A stretch of 64,000 bases of DNA, taken from the NCBI RefSeq assembly GCF_009792235.1, contig NZ_CP046973.1:4960001-5024000 (forward strand), in the 5' to 3' direction. This stretch comes from Microcystis aeruginosa FD4. GTDB lineage: Bacteria > Cyanobacteriota > Cyanobacteriia > Cyanobacteriales > Microcystaceae. Shown piece by piece: positions 18,472-27,354 of the stretch. A program made the position numbers and the translations under genes. The notes below the pieces were generated by a model, which saw only the letters and a list, made by a program, of their open reading frames with translations, had not been told where the DNA came from and made no database searches. Each line of letters opens with the position of its first letter. The first letter of the stretch is position 1.

Positions 18472-19722
18472 ATGCGGGTAACTCTAAAATCGGCCTTGAG
18501 TGATAGTAATATCGATGCTAATCAAAGCAGCAGCCAACGTCAACTGATGCTCTCGATCGCCGCCACCAGTGAGCAGATTAACACAAATTTACCGATTAAT
18601 CTTTGTTTAGTTCTTGATCATAGCGGTTCTATGCAGGGAAAACCCCTAGAAACGGTCAAAAAAGCAGCCTTCAGTTTAATAGAATCCCTCGGAGTTAACG
18701 ATCGTCTCTCGGTGATAGCTTTCGATCATCGCGCCAAAGTTATTCTTCCCTCCCAATCGCGACAGGATGATCTGACCTTAATTCGCTCAAAAATTCAACA
18801 ATTACAAGCGGGGGGAGGTACGGCGATCGATGAAGGGATAAAATTAGGTATTCAAGAAAGTTCTACCGACAGCAAAGGTTATGTATCTCATATTTTTCTG
18901 CTTACCGATGGTGAAAATGAACACGGAGATAATCGACGCTGTTTAAAATTAGCCGAAGTGGCGGCTGAGTACGGTATCACCTTAAATACCTTAGGTTTTG
19001 GCGATCGTTGGAATCAAGATATCCTAGAAAAAATTGCCGATATCGCCGGTGGAAGTTTATCCTATATCGAAAGACCTGAACAAGCTTTAATTGAATTTAC
19101 TCGTCTATTTAACCGTCTGCAATCTGTGCGGTTAACTAACGCTTTCCTGCAATTAGAATTAGCTCCCCAGACTCATTTAGCCGACTTAAAACCCATTGCC
19201 CAAGTTGCCCCAGAAACTATAGAAATGAGCCTACAAAAAGAGGGAAATTTTTACATCACCCGTTTGGGGGATTTAATGATAGATGAAGAAAAAATTCTCC
19301 TCCTCAATCTCTATATTGACCAAATTCCTCCCGGTACTCACACCATAGCTAAAGTGAAGATTCGCTACGATGATCCCGCTTCCGGTCAAAAAGGGCTAGA
19401 AACTGCGACTTTTAACCTTGATATCACCTCCCAAGCTCTCTATCAATCCCAATTAGACGAGCAAGTTCAGAAATCAATTCTCACTTTAGCCAAATATCGT
19501 CAAACCCAAATCGCCGAAGAAAAATTAAAACAGGGCGATCGAGCGGCCGCCGCCACCATGCTACAAACCGCAGCCAAAACCGCTCTACAATTGGGAGAAA
19601 AAAACGCCGCCACTGTCCTTCAAACTAATGCCACCCGTTTACAGGTGGGAGAAGAATTGAGCGAGGGCGATTTAAAGAAAACCCGCATTATTGCTAAAAC
19701 AAGACTACAAACCGATGAATAA
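18472..19722 (+). CDS. VWA-domain protein
   Basis: The 416-residue product has a von Willebrand A domain from about residue 43. The metal-ion adhesion motif DHSGSMQG (DxSxS), GGGTAIDEG (Thr) and LLTDGENEH (Asp) are all intact, followed by TLGFGDRWNQDILEKIA. A C-terminal region of about 200 residues has an alpha-helical tail. There is no signal peptide, so it is probably cytoplasmic. Binding partners are unknown. The 220 bp before it hold no gene that I can support. Confidence 0.85.
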   Translation: MRVTLKSALSDSNIDANQSSSQRQLMLSIAATSEQINTNLPINLCLVLDHSGSMQGKPLETVKKAAFSLIESLGVNDRLSVIAFDHRAKVILPSQSRQDDLTLIRSKIQQLQAGGGTAIDEGIKLGIQESSTDSKGYVSHIFLLTDGENEHGDNRRCLKLAEVAAEYGITLNTLGFGDRWNQDILEKIADIAGGSLSYIERPEQALIEFTRLFNRLQSVRLTNAFLQLELAPQTHLADLKPIAQVAPETIEMSLQKEGNFYITRLGDLMIDEEKILLLNLYIDQIPPGTHTIAKVKIRYDDPASGQKGLETATFNLDITSQALYQSQLDEQVQKSILTLAKYRQTQIAEEKLKQGDRAAAATMLQTAAKTALQLGEKNAATVLQTNATRLQVGEELSEGDLKKTRIIAKTRLQTDE

Positions 19723-19727
19723 ACCAC

Positions 19728-20630
19728 TTATTGAAACAAAATCCCAATTCCTAGCAAAGCAATCATCACCCCGAAAATCGCCCGCAAGTTAATCCGATCC
19801 CCCATCATGGCTGCGATCGGTAAGACAAATAAAGGACTGGTAGCGGTGAGAGTTTGGGCAATACCCACAGGAGAGAATTTTAAAGCAGTCTGCTGTAACC
19901 AAATTCCCAAAAACGTACTGCCGAAAGCGGTGACAATAATAATAGCAATCAGACGCAATGACCAGTTAATCGGTGGTGATGATTCCTGACGGCGAAAAAA
20001 CATCAGAATTAACACTATTCCCGTCCCCGCTAACAGACGAAGAAGGGTACTCTGCAAAGAAGACATTCCCGACTCCACCAGCGCCTGACGAGATAAAACC
20101 GCCCCCACCGCTTGGGAAATCGCCGCCATTAAAGCCCAGGCAATTCCTTGCCGCCAAGGACGTTGACTATTGATTTCGAGAGTTTTTTCGGAAATAACCC
20201 AAGCAACCCCGAAGATGGTCAAAATAATGCCAATATAAGCCGATATTTTCAGGGATTCCCCCAAAAAAGTCGCCGCTAGAATCGCCCCCAAGGGAGGCGA
20301 AAGGGTTTCTAACAGGAGGGTTTTTCGCGGTCCCAAATAATTAAGGGCGGTAAAATAGGCCGTGTCACCGATTCCTATACCAATTGCGCCACTTGTCAAG
20401 AGTATAAATACGGAACTTTGCTGATTAATATCGCGCCATTGTCCAGAAAGGGGCAGCGTCAGGGCAATTAAAGCGATTGCGACTACTCCTTTCAGAAAAT
20501 TAAGCAATAAAGGCGGGATTTTCTGGCCTAATAGACTATAAATCGCCGCAGAAACCGCCCAAAGTGCCGCCGCACTCAAAGCCGCTATCTCTCCTGTTAA
20601 ATTTTCACCGAGACTAAATCCGTTGAGCAT
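19728..20630 (-). CDS. EamA/DMT-family transporter
   Basis: This 300-residue protein has ten hydrophobic segments in two EamA repeats (LSAAALWAVSAAIYSLL and GIAWALMAAISQAVGAVLSR start the two halves). The family exports or imports small metabolites. ATG at 20630 (MLNGFSLGENLTGE) is chosen because the in-frame extension to 20801 is made of intergenic repeats (tandem GGCAATA and CACCCCA runs) and reads WGDGVWGVGCRVWG. It converges with the VWA gene with only 5 bp between them. Confidence 0.85.
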   Translation of the reverse strand: MLNGFSLGENLTGEIAALSAAALWAVSAAIYSLLGQKIPPLLLNFLKGVVAIALIALTLPLSGQWRDINQQSSVFILLTSGAIGIGIGDTAYFTALNYLGPRKTLLLETLSPPLGAILAATFLGESLKISAYIGIILTIFGVAWVISEKTLEINSQRPWRQGIAWALMAAISQAVGAVLSRQALVESGMSSLQSTLLRLLAGTGIVLILMFFRRQESSPPINWSLRLIAIIIVTAFGSTFLGIWLQQTALKFSPVGIAQTLTATSPLFVLPIAAMMGDRINLRAIFGVMIALLGIGILFQ

Positions 20631-20639
20631 TATGATATT

Positions 20640-20760
20640 TGTCAGGAGACAGGAGACAGTTATCAGCTTCTGAAGGCAATAGGCAATAGGCAATAGGCAG
20701 CTTTGTTCTCCCCACACCCTACACCCCACACCCCACACCCCATCTCCCCACTTCCCCGAA
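20640..20760. repeat. Low-complexity intergenic repeats
   Basis: Three or four tandem GGCAATA heptamers (about 20683-20698) and CACCCCACACC runs (about 20711-20745) lie upstream of the EamA gene. Related G-rich runs occur at 16720, 29860, 46260 and 60150. They extend a false N-terminus in the EamA frame. Confidence 0.6.
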
Positions 20761-20961
20761 CATTTGTCAAGACTGCGGGCAAAAAATCCGCGTTTGTTCA
20801 CACAGCTTAATTAAGAGTTGTAACTTTTAATGAACAGGAAGGGAGTCTAGGGCTGAGAGCTTGCTATAGTGAATCCTAGCCGTTTTTTCACGGTTCGTCA
20901 TTATCATCTCAGAGCCTTTACTCGTCCTAATCATCATCCCAGAGTAAAATCAATAATCCCT

Positions 20962-22038
20962 ATGGTCAGCACGATCCAAAAACCAGAATTCGAGGAAATC
21001 CGTCCGGGTATAAAAGTTCCCGCTAAAGAAACGATCCTCACTCCCCGCTTCTATACCACTGATTTTGAAGCGATGGCGGAAATGTCGATCGCCGCTAACG
21101 AGGAAGAACTGAAGGCGATTTTAGAGGAATTCCGTACCGATTATAACCGGCATCACTTCGTTCGCAATCAAGAATTCGATCGCTCTTGGGAGCATATTGA
21201 TGGCGAAACTCGCCGCTTATTCGTGGAATTTCTGGAAAGATCCTGCACGGCCGAATTTTCCGGCTTTCTTCTCTACAAAGAACTCGGCAGACGTTTAAAA
21301 GACAGAAATCCCCTCCTCGCAGAATGCTTTAACCTCATGTCCCGGGACGAAGCGCGTCATGCTGGGTTCCTTAATAAGGCTTTATCGGATTTTAACCTCT
21401 CCCTTGACTTGGGATTTTTAACCAAAAGCCGTAACTACACCTTCTTTAAACCGAAATTTATCTTCTACGCCACCTATCTTTCCGAAAAAATCGGTTATTG
21501 GCGCTATATCACCATTTATCGTCATCTTGAACAACATCCCGAAGATCGGGTTTATCCGATTTTTAACTTCTTCGAGAATTGGTGTCAAGACGAAAACCGT
21601 CACGGGGACTTCTTCGATGCGATCATGCGTGCGCAGCCTGATATTCTTAATGATTGGCGCGCTCGTCTCTGGTGTCGTTTCTTCCTGCTTTCGGTCTTCG
21701 CTACGATGTACCTCAATGATACTCAGCGTTCTGGTTTCTACGCCATTCTCGGTTTGGACGCTCGCGAGTACGATAAGTATGTAATCGAGAAGACCAATGA
21801 AACCGCTGGCCGCGTCTTCCCGATTGTTCTCGATGTGGATAGTCCTGAATTTTATGATCGCCTAGAAATTTGTGTTCGCAATAACGAGGGATTACGGGCG
21901 ATCGATAGCGAAAACAGTGCCGCACCGGTTAAATTCCTGAAGAAATTGCCTATCTTCGCCTCTAACGCTTGGCAATTCCTCAAATTGTACCTGATGAAAC
22001 CGATTCGGGTCGATAAATTAGCCGGTAGCGTCCGTTAA
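20962..22038 (+). CDS. acsF: Mg-protoporphyrin IX monomethyl ester oxidative cyclase
   Basis: At 358 residues, starting MVSTIQKPEFEEIRPG, this matches the usual AcsF length. An in-frame GTG 31 codons upstream is rejected. It is the aerobic di-iron cyclase that forms the isocyclic ring of chlorophyll. Ligand motifs include RDEARHAGF and DENRHGDFF (ExxH-type), with NRHHFVRNQEF upstream. A strong terminator follows at 22066. It shows no operon partner. Confidence 0.95.
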   Translation: MVSTIQKPEFEEIRPGIKVPAKETILTPRFYTTDFEAMAEMSIAANEEELKAILEEFRTDYNRHHFVRNQEFDRSWEHIDGETRRLFVEFLERSCTAEFSGFLLYKELGRRLKDRNPLLAECFNLMSRDEARHAGFLNKALSDFNLSLDLGFLTKSRNYTFFKPKFIFYATYLSEKIGYWRYITIYRHLEQHPEDRVYPIFNFFENWCQDENRHGDFFDAIMRAQPDILNDWRARLWCRFFLLSVFATMYLNDTQRSGFYAILGLDAREYDKYVIEKTNETAGRVFPIVLDVDSPEFYDRLEICVRNNEGLRAIDSENSAAPVKFLKKLPIFASNAWQFLKLYLMKPIRVDKLAGSVR

Positions 22039-22065
22039 AAAGTTTGTTTTCTTGAGACATGGTGA

Positions 22066-22090
22066 GGGTGGGTGAAACCACCCTTTTTTT
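22066..22090 (+). terminator. Rho-independent terminator of acsF
   Basis: The stem is GGGTGG / CCACCC with loop GTGAAA, followed by seven T residues. It starts 28 bp after the stop codon. Confidence 0.88.
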
Positions 22091-22195
22091 GTCGATAAAA
22101 TTCTTAAGAAAATCCTCTAACATTTCTATCCTCGCTAGACTGGATCCTAGGGGTGTGAACTAGGTTTTTACTTTTTACTTTTCACTGTCAAAAAT

Positions 22196-22723
22196 ATGGC
22201 TATTTATAGTGAATTACCCACAGGACAACGTCTCTATCTGGATAATCAAGGGCTGCAGACGATTGTAACCCTCGCTAGTGGTGCAGTGGGACAACAACAG
22301 CAGTCTAGCAGTAGTTTTGCTACGGGAGTTTGGACACAAGAACCCCAAATAGAGATAGTTCCCCAAGGGGCAATTATTGAAATTATCACCGAAACCGGAC
22401 CCCACAGAATCCAAATTCAGGGAAGCAGTATCGGTTTTTCCTCTCCTCATACCTCTGGAGTTTCTCAGTCCTCTCAATCGACCACTACTACCAGTTTCTC
22501 CTCCCCACCGATGCAACCGATGCAACCGATGCAACCGATGCAACCGATGAAAATGGGTAATATGTCAATGAATTTTGCTCCCATGGAAATGCAAATGGGA
22601 GATATGAAAATGAGTATGGGAGACACAAAAACCGTCAGTAAAGCCCAATTTTGTAGTCAATGCGGGGCAAAAGTAGCGGCAACCGATCGCTTTTGTAGTA
22701 GCTGTGGTCATCAGTTACAGTAA
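22196..22723 (+). CDS. Zinc-ribbon protein with Met/Gln/Pro repeats
   Basis: The 175-residue protein has an N-terminal beta-rich half (SELPTGQRLYLDNQGLQTIV), a Ser/Thr-rich linker, tandem MQP repeats (about residues 105-117) encoded by a 9-bp DNA repeat, a Met-rich stretch (MKMGNMSMNF, MEMQMGDMKMSMGD) and a C-terminal zinc ribbon FCSQCGAKV...FCSSCGHQL. The Met-rich part could bind copper, but that is a guess. The function is unknown. Confidence 0.75.
   Translation: MAIYSELPTGQRLYLDNQGLQTIVTLASGAVGQQQQSSSSFATGVWTQEPQIEIVPQGAIIEIITETGPHRIQIQGSSIGFSSPHTSGVSQSSQSTTTTSFSSPPMQPMQPMQPMQPMKMGNMSMNFAPMEMQMGDMKMSMGDTKTVSKAQFCSQCGAKVAATDRFCSSCGHQLQ
22507..22551 (+). repeat. Tandem 9-bp repeat CCGATGCAA inside a gene
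   Basis: The unit CCGATGCAA occurs four times in a row within the zinc-ribbon gene. Because the unit is 9 bp, length changes would keep the reading frame and only alter the MQP repeat number. Confidence 0.8.
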
Positions 22724-22834
22724 TAAAACCTGTTTAGCTAAATCTATAACTCCTTTTCGGGCAAAATTCTCTTTATATTAGCTGAATTGACCGGCTTCTA
22801 ACCAGATTCGTCTACGGCGATCACACTTTTCGTA

Positions 22835-22990
22835 CTAAATCGCCTTTTCAACGATGTCTAACATTCTCAACATCTGTTGACGACAATGGGGACAAGCAGA
22901 GACAGGCGATCGCCGAATTTTTCTCGGTTTAGTACATTTGTCTAAAGATTCCGAATCCTTAATCTGTTGCAATCGTTCCGCAGTATTCCC
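22835..22990 (-). pseudogene. Relic of a CPHC zinc-knuckle protein
   Basis: The minus strand reads AERLQQIKDSESLDKCTKPR, then KIRRSPVSACPHCRQQMLRM and LDIVEKAI before a TAG at 22835-22837. There is no start, and at the upstream side it runs into a copy of lipase sequence. CPHC tails like this occur in transposase-like proteins, but I cannot name the family. It is treated as a fragment in the otherwise gene-free 22724-23092 interval. Confidence 0.35.
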
Positions 22991-23017
22991 TATCTCGATT
23001 TATTTGATCTCTGGATG
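22984..23017 (+). repeat. 34-bp copy of the GDSL lipase gene
   Basis: These 34 bases are identical to 35569-35602 inside the lipase gene (encoding IPYLDLFDLWM). Similarity continues weakly for another 15 bp before a stop. It is a small duplicated gene fragment just upstream of the N-ATPase operon. Confidence 0.8.
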
Positions 23018-23092
23018 GACTGGGGCGGTGAGTGAGCATCTAGATGGTAATATCAAGCCGTCCTAAAAAGACGGGGTTTCAGAGCCAATTTT

Positions 23093-24496
23093 TTGATGAA
23101 CGATCAACGAGATATTAACAAACTCAACGCTGGCTCTGTAGTGTCAGTGCGAGGAAGCATCATTGATGTGTATTTTTCCCAAAGGCTGCCAGAACTTCAT
23201 AGCCAACTTCAGGCCGGAGAAGATGGCAGTGTAGCGATGGAAGTTGTGGCCCATCTTAACTCCCAACTGGTACGGGCCATTTCACTGAAGCCAACAGCCG
23301 GTTTAGCTCGCGGTTCTCCAGTCATCGATACGGGTCATCCCTTGCGAGTTCCAGTGGGCGAGAGGTTGCTCGGCAGGATGTTGAATATATTTGGGGAAAC
23401 AATTGACGGACAAGAACAGATAGCTGAGGGAGAATGGCGTTCAATTTATGCAAATCCGACTCCCCTGTACGAGCGAACCACTAGCTCGGAGATTCTCAAA
23501 ACCGGTATTAAAGCCATAGACGTGCTTGTCCCGTTGGAACGGGGGGGGAAAGCAGGATTATTTGGCGGAGCGGGTGTTGGTAAGACGGTTTTGATTACCG
23601 AAATGATTCATAATATCGTCAAGCAAGATCAGGGAATTAGTATCTTCTGTGGAATTGGGGAGCGATGTCGGGAAGCCCTAGATTTATACCAAGAAATGCG
23701 CGGAGCCGGGGTTTTGCAGAATACGGTGATGATCTTTGGGCAGATGGATGAACCGCCAGGGGTCAGATTTCGCGTCGGACACGCCGCACTGACGATGTCG
23801 GAATACTTTCGCGACACGGCCAAACAAGATGTCTTACTGTTAATTGACAATATCTTCCGCTTTATTCAGGCCGGTTCAGAGGTATCAGGGTTGATGGGAC
23901 AATTGCCCTCGCGGGTAGGGTATCAGCCGACATTAGCAACGGAACTGGCAGAGCTAGAAGAGCGGATTTGCAGTACGGCTACGGGCGCAATCACCTCCAT
24001 TCAAGCAGTCTACGTCCCGGCAGATGACTTTACAGATCCGGCGGCTGTTCATACCTTTTCCCATTTATCGGCATCAATTGTACTCTCTCGCCAGCGAGCA
24101 AGTGAGGGGTTTTATCCGGCGGTGAACTTACTGCAATCGGGATCGAAAATGTTGATGCCGCCTATTGTCAGTGAGCAACACTATCGCATCGCCCAGGCAG
24201 TGCGACAAACCCTAGCGAACTACGAAGAACTCAAGGATATTATTGCCATGCTAGGATTAGAAGAACTTTCACCGGCTGACCGCCAGATTGTAGCCAGAGC
24301 CAGACGATTAGAAAAGTTTCTCACCCAGCCTTTCTTTTCTACCGAACAGTTTACAGGAATAGCGGGTAAATTTGTCGAGCTAGAAGCGGCCTTAGCGGGA
24401 TGCGATCGCATTCTCAAAGATGAATTTTCGGATTATCCAGAGAAGGCACTTTACATGATTGGCACGATTGATGAGGCTGTAAAGGTAAAGCTATGA
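23093..24496 (+). CDS. atpD: N-ATPase subunit beta
   Basis: This 467-residue catalytic F1 beta subunit has the P-loop GGAGVGKT (about residue 158), GERCREALDLY and a DELSEED-like LEELSPADRQ. It opens an operon in the N-ATPase order atpDCQRBEFAG, distinct from the main cyanobacterial ATP synthase operons. The first 20 residues differ from housekeeping AtpD. A small hairpin CCGTC/GACGG at 23059-23075 precedes the ATG at 23093. It overlaps atpC by 4 bp. Confidence 0.93.
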   Translation: MMNDQRDINKLNAGSVVSVRGSIIDVYFSQRLPELHSQLQAGEDGSVAMEVVAHLNSQLVRAISLKPTAGLARGSPVIDTGHPLRVPVGERLLGRMLNIFGETIDGQEQIAEGEWRSIYANPTPLYERTTSSEILKTGIKAIDVLVPLERGGKAGLFGGAGVGKTVLITEMIHNIVKQDQGISIFCGIGERCREALDLYQEMRGAGVLQNTVMIFGQMDEPPGVRFRVGHAALTMSEYFRDTAKQDVLLLIDNIFRFIQAGSEVSGLMGQLPSRVGYQPTLATELAELEERICSTATGAITSIQAVYVPADDFTDPAAVHTFSHLSASIVLSRQRASEGFYPAVNLLQSGSKMLMPPIVSEQHYRIAQAVRQTLANYEELKDIIAMLGLEELSPADRQIVARARRLEKFLTQPFFSTEQFTGIAGKFVELEAALAGCDRILKDEFSDYPEKALYMIGTIDEAVKVKL

Positions 24497-24900
24497 CAGG
24501 CAAGATGAAACTCCTAGTTATATTGCCCACCCGAATCCTATTAGAGACAGAAGTCATTAAAGTCACAGCAGAATCGGGAAGCGGTTGCTTTTGCCTGCTG
24601 CCACATCACATTGATTTTGTCACTGCTATCTTGCCCGGATTGCTGTCTTTCACCACTCCTCAAGGGCAGGAAAGATTTATGGCCGTGGATGAGGGCATTT
24701 TGGTCAAATCTGGTTTTGACGTGCGGGTTTCTACTCGCCATGCTGTTGAAAGTGCCGACTTAGGATGCTTAAGAGAGGCGGTAGAAAAGCAGTTTCAAAT
24801 CTTAGATGAGCGGGAAAAACGCACTCGCGTGGCTCTGACAAAACTGGAAGCTAACATGATCCGGCAATTTATTGAACTAGGAGGGCAGCGAGGAGACTAG
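24493..24900 (+). CDS. atpC: N-ATPase subunit epsilon
   Basis: The product is a 135-residue epsilon subunit with a beta-sandwich N-terminal domain (LLVILPTRILLETEVIKVTA, FCLLPHHIDFVTAILPG) and a helical C-terminus. It connects gamma to the c-ring and can regulate hydrolysis. It starts at ATG 24493, overlapping the atpD stop as ATGA, which suggests translational coupling. Confidence 0.88.
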   Translation: MTGKMKLLVILPTRILLETEVIKVTAESGSGCFCLLPHHIDFVTAILPGLLSFTTPQGQERFMAVDEGILVKSGFDVRVSTRHAVESADLGCLREAVEKQFQILDEREKRTRVALTKLEANMIRQFIELGGQRGD

Positions 24901-24918
24901 ACGAGAAATAATAGAAAT

Positions 24919-25275
24919 ATGGGTAATAAAATGGCAGCAAGAAGTCATCAAAAAAATCGTTTGCGCTTTAGCCGCAAGGTAGGAGTCCAGGAAGAGCGTA
25001 AACTCAGAGCTAGAGTAGAAAAAAAGCACAGTATATGGTTTGGACTGGGGTTATTGGGATTGGTCGGCTGGTCAGTCGTTCTACCCACTCTCTTAGGTAT
25101 GGCACTCGGTATCTGGATCGATCGAGAATGGCCGAGTCGCTTTTCCTGGACATTAATGTTAATGTTGGCTGGGTTGATGCTGGGCTGTCTGAATGCCTGG
25201 CAGTGGGTTAAGCGCGAACAATCCGCCATCGAGCGCGCACGCGAGCAATCGAAAAAGGAACTCAATCATGATTGA
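24919..25275 (+). CDS. atpQ: N-ATPase membrane protein AtpQ
   Basis: The 118-residue protein has a basic N-terminus (SRKVGVQEERKLRARVEKKH) and two hydrophobic helices (IWFGLGLLGLVGWSVVLPTLLG and FSWTLMLMLAGLMLGCLNAW) joined by GIWIDREWPS. It is AtpI/AtpZ-like and specific to N-ATPase operons. It may act in c-ring assembly or ion access. It overlaps atpR by 8 bp. Confidence 0.82.
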   Translation: MGNKMAARSHQKNRLRFSRKVGVQEERKLRARVEKKHSIWFGLGLLGLVGWSVVLPTLLGMALGIWIDREWPSRFSWTLMLMLAGLMLGCLNAWQWVKREQSAIERAREQSKKELNHD

Positions 25276-25561
25276 ACTGCTGTATTTTCCTCTGGCATTA
25301 TTGGTGGGAATGGCCTTGGGTTTGGCGCATTTTGGGGGATTGTGGCTAACGGTGCGTCAACTCCCCAGAACCCATAATCCCACGGTGTTAACTTTGATTA
25401 GTTTTTTGGGGCGTACAAGCATAATTTTACTGGGATTTTATGCGATAATGGCTGCAGTCCCCCACTTGCAAGTCCTCCACTTGCTGTTAAGCCTGGCCAC
25501 CTTCTTCTGGACGAGAAATCTAATATTGCAGCAGGTACAACCTAAATTCAGAAGCAACTAA
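25268..25561 (+). CDS. atpR: N-ATPase membrane protein AtpR
   Basis: This 97-residue protein begins MIELLYFPLALLVGMALG and contains AHFGGLWLTVRQL, the hallmark of AtpR, which occurs only in N-ATPase operons. Three hydrophobic segments are visible. ATG 25268 lies inside the end of atpQ, so coupling is likely. A role in assembling the rotor or the a/c interface has been proposed for the family. Confidence 0.85.
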   Translation: MIELLYFPLALLVGMALGLAHFGGLWLTVRQLPRTHNPTVLTLISFLGRTSIILLGFYAIMAAVPHLQVLHLLLSLATFFWTRNLILQQVQPKFRSN

Positions 25562-25573
25562 GTACAATAGCTC

Positions 25574-26290
25574 ATGTATCTAAGTCCTGACAAGATTATT
25601 TTCTGGCAATCAGGAGCAATTGCCCTTAATGCTACTCTGTTATTTACTTGGGGGTTAATGGCGTTATTGGGCATTAGTTCCTGGCTAATCACGCGCCGAC
25701 TATCGACAGATACTCGTCTGTCTCGCTGGCAAAATGTTTTGGAAGTTGTCATCGAAGAATTGCAGGGTCAAATACGAGATATTAGCGGATGCCAACCGGA
25801 TATCTACTTGCCATTTATTGGTACTTTGTTTATTTTCATCGCCGCTTCCAATCTCTTAGAAATCATCCCGGGCTATCATCCGCCCACGGCCTCTCTTTCT
25901 ACAACGGCAGCACTTGCTATCTGCGTTTTTTGGGCGGTGCCATTTTACGGCATACGTCAGTCAGGGTTAAAAAAATATCTCAAGCACTATCTACAACCCC
26001 ATCCCTTGATGTTACCTTTTCATGTGATTGGGGAACTGTCACGCACTTTGTCCTTGGCCATCCGGCTGTTTGGCAATGTGATGAGTGATGTCATGATAGT
26101 AGCTATTCTTTTATCCATTGCCCCTCTCTTTTTCCCGATTATCATGCAGGTATTGGAGCTACTGACTGGATTAATTCAAGCGTATATTTTTGCGATTTTG
26201 GCTATGGTTTATATTGCTTCGGCAACAGAAGCACAGCAAGTGGTTAATAATTCTCATACAGGAGAAAAGGAGCAAAGAAACCATGAATAA
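25574..26290 (+). CDS. atpB: N-ATPase subunit a
   Basis: The 238-residue membrane stator subunit carries the essential Arg in GELSRTLSLAIRLFGNVM (fourth helix) and ends in LIQAYIFAILAMVYIASATEA. It forms the ion half-channels against the c-ring. The frame overlaps atpE by 8 bp. Confidence 0.92.
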   Translation: MYLSPDKIIFWQSGAIALNATLLFTWGLMALLGISSWLITRRLSTDTRLSRWQNVLEVVIEELQGQIRDISGCQPDIYLPFIGTLFIFIAASNLLEIIPGYHPPTASLSTTAALAICVFWAVPFYGIRQSGLKKYLKHYLQPHPLMLPFHVIGELSRTLSLAIRLFGNVMSDVMIVAILLSIAPLFFPIIMQVLELLTGLIQAYIFAILAMVYIASATEAQQVVNNSHTGEKEQRNHE

Positions 26291-26561
26291 TATTGGCTTG
26301 ACGGCAATGATATCAATTTTAGCGGCTGGATTAACTATGGCGATCGGTTCAATCGGGCCGGCACTGGGAGAGGGAAGAGCCATCGCTCAAGCTTTGACCG
26401 CTTTGGCGCAACAGCCAGACGAAGCCAATACGATTACTCGAACGTTATTTGTTGGTTTGGCATTTATTGAGTCAGTGGCAATTTATTGTTTTGTGATTTC
26501 GCTAATTTTAATTTTTGCCAATCCTTTTTGGGGTTATGTAGTGACTAAAGCGGGGGGATAA
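26283..26561 (+). CDS. atpE: N-ATPase subunit c with Na+-type site
   Basis: This 92-residue rotor subunit has two helices. Helix 1 carries GSIGPALGEGRAIAQ (Pro26, Glu30). Helix 2 carries FVGLAFIESVAIYCF (Glu63, Ser64, Tyr68). Glu/Gln in helix 1 plus Glu-Ser and Tyr in helix 2 is the known signature of Na+-binding c subunits, so Na+ transport is the likely function. That is an inference from motif, not proof. ATG 26283 overlaps the atpB stop. Confidence 0.92.
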   Translation: MNNIGLTAMISILAAGLTMAIGSIGPALGEGRAIAQALTALAQQPDEANTITRTLFVGLAFIESVAIYCFVISLILIFANPFWGYVVTKAGG

Positions 26562-26565
26562 TTCC

Positions 26566-27354
26566 GTGGCAGTTGATTGGTTTACCTTCTTGGCCCAAAT
26601 TGTTAATTTCTTGATTTTGGTGGCTGTACTGCAAAAGTTTCTCTACCGTCCTATTATTCAGGCAATGGAACGTCGGGAAAGAACAATTAGCGATCGCCAG
26701 CAAGATGCAGAACAAAAGTGCCAATTAGCGCGAGAAGAAATCGAAAAATACCAAAAAATGCAGCAAGATTTTGCGACTGATCGCTCGACGATGTTGGCTC
26801 AAGTTAAGGCAGCAGTTGCACAGACGCAAACAGAGTTAATGCAAGGTATCCGCACTGAAGTAGAAGAAGATCGATCCCGCTGGCAAGAAATAGTTCAACG
26901 GCAAAAAGATGCCTTTTTGCAAGAGTTGCGACATCGAGCATTACAACAGATTCAGGAGACAATTCGCCAAGTTTTGGCAGCTCTAGCCGATGTCCAGCTT
27001 GAACAGCTTGTCATTCAAGTTTTCCTCAAGCGAGTTCGCAATTGGGATCGGGAAGAGAAACGAGTGCTTTGTCAAGCGATCGCCGCAACGGTCAAGACGC
27101 AGGAGGCAATCATCTCTAGCAGCTTTGAAATCTCGGAAGAATTGCGGCAGCAAATTATCTCAGTTCTGCGCCAAGAACTTGTTGGTGATCTGGATATAAA
27201 ATTTGAAGTGAAACTGGCCCTTATCTGTGGCATTGAGTTAAAAACCTCTGGCCGAAGAATCGCCTGGAATGTCGAGGAATTTTTGAACGACTTTGAAGAG
27301 GATTTAGCCGTTGTCTTTACGCGAGAGACGAGAGATAATCAAAAAATACCATGA
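26566..27354 (+). CDS. atpF: N-ATPase subunit b, probably fused to delta
   Basis: The 262-residue protein starts at GTG 26566 (VDWFTFLAQIVNFLILVAVL), giving one membrane helix and a long coiled coil to about residue 150. The C-terminal 100 residues (LEQLVIQVFLKRVRNWDREEK to GIELKTSGRRIAWNVEEFL) resemble the OSCP/delta subunit. The operon has no separate delta gene, so this fusion probably supplies the peripheral-stalk cap. It overlaps atpA by 4 bp. Confidence 0.88.
   Translation: MAVDWFTFLAQIVNFLILVAVLQKFLYRPIIQAMERRERTISDRQQDAEQKCQLAREEIEKYQKMQQDFATDRSTMLAQVKAAVAQTQTELMQGIRTEVEEDRSRWQEIVQRQKDAFLQELRHRALQQIQETIRQVLAALADVQLEQLVIQVFLKRVRNWDREEKRVLCQAIAATVKTQEAIISSSFEISEELRQQIISVLRQELVGDLDIKFEVKLALICGIELKTSGRRIAWNVEEFLNDFEEDLAVVFTRETRDNQKIP

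Noticed and set aside
20631..20801. N-terminal extension of the EamA transporter
   Set aside because: The extension is encoded by low-complexity intergenic repeats found elsewhere.
20869..20961. GTG-started extension of AcsF
   Set aside because: It adds 31 residues beyond the family's usual start; ATG 20962 gives the standard length of 358.
22507..22551. Possible CRISPR-like array
   Set aside because: Units are contiguous 9-bp repeats with no spacers, inside a coding frame.
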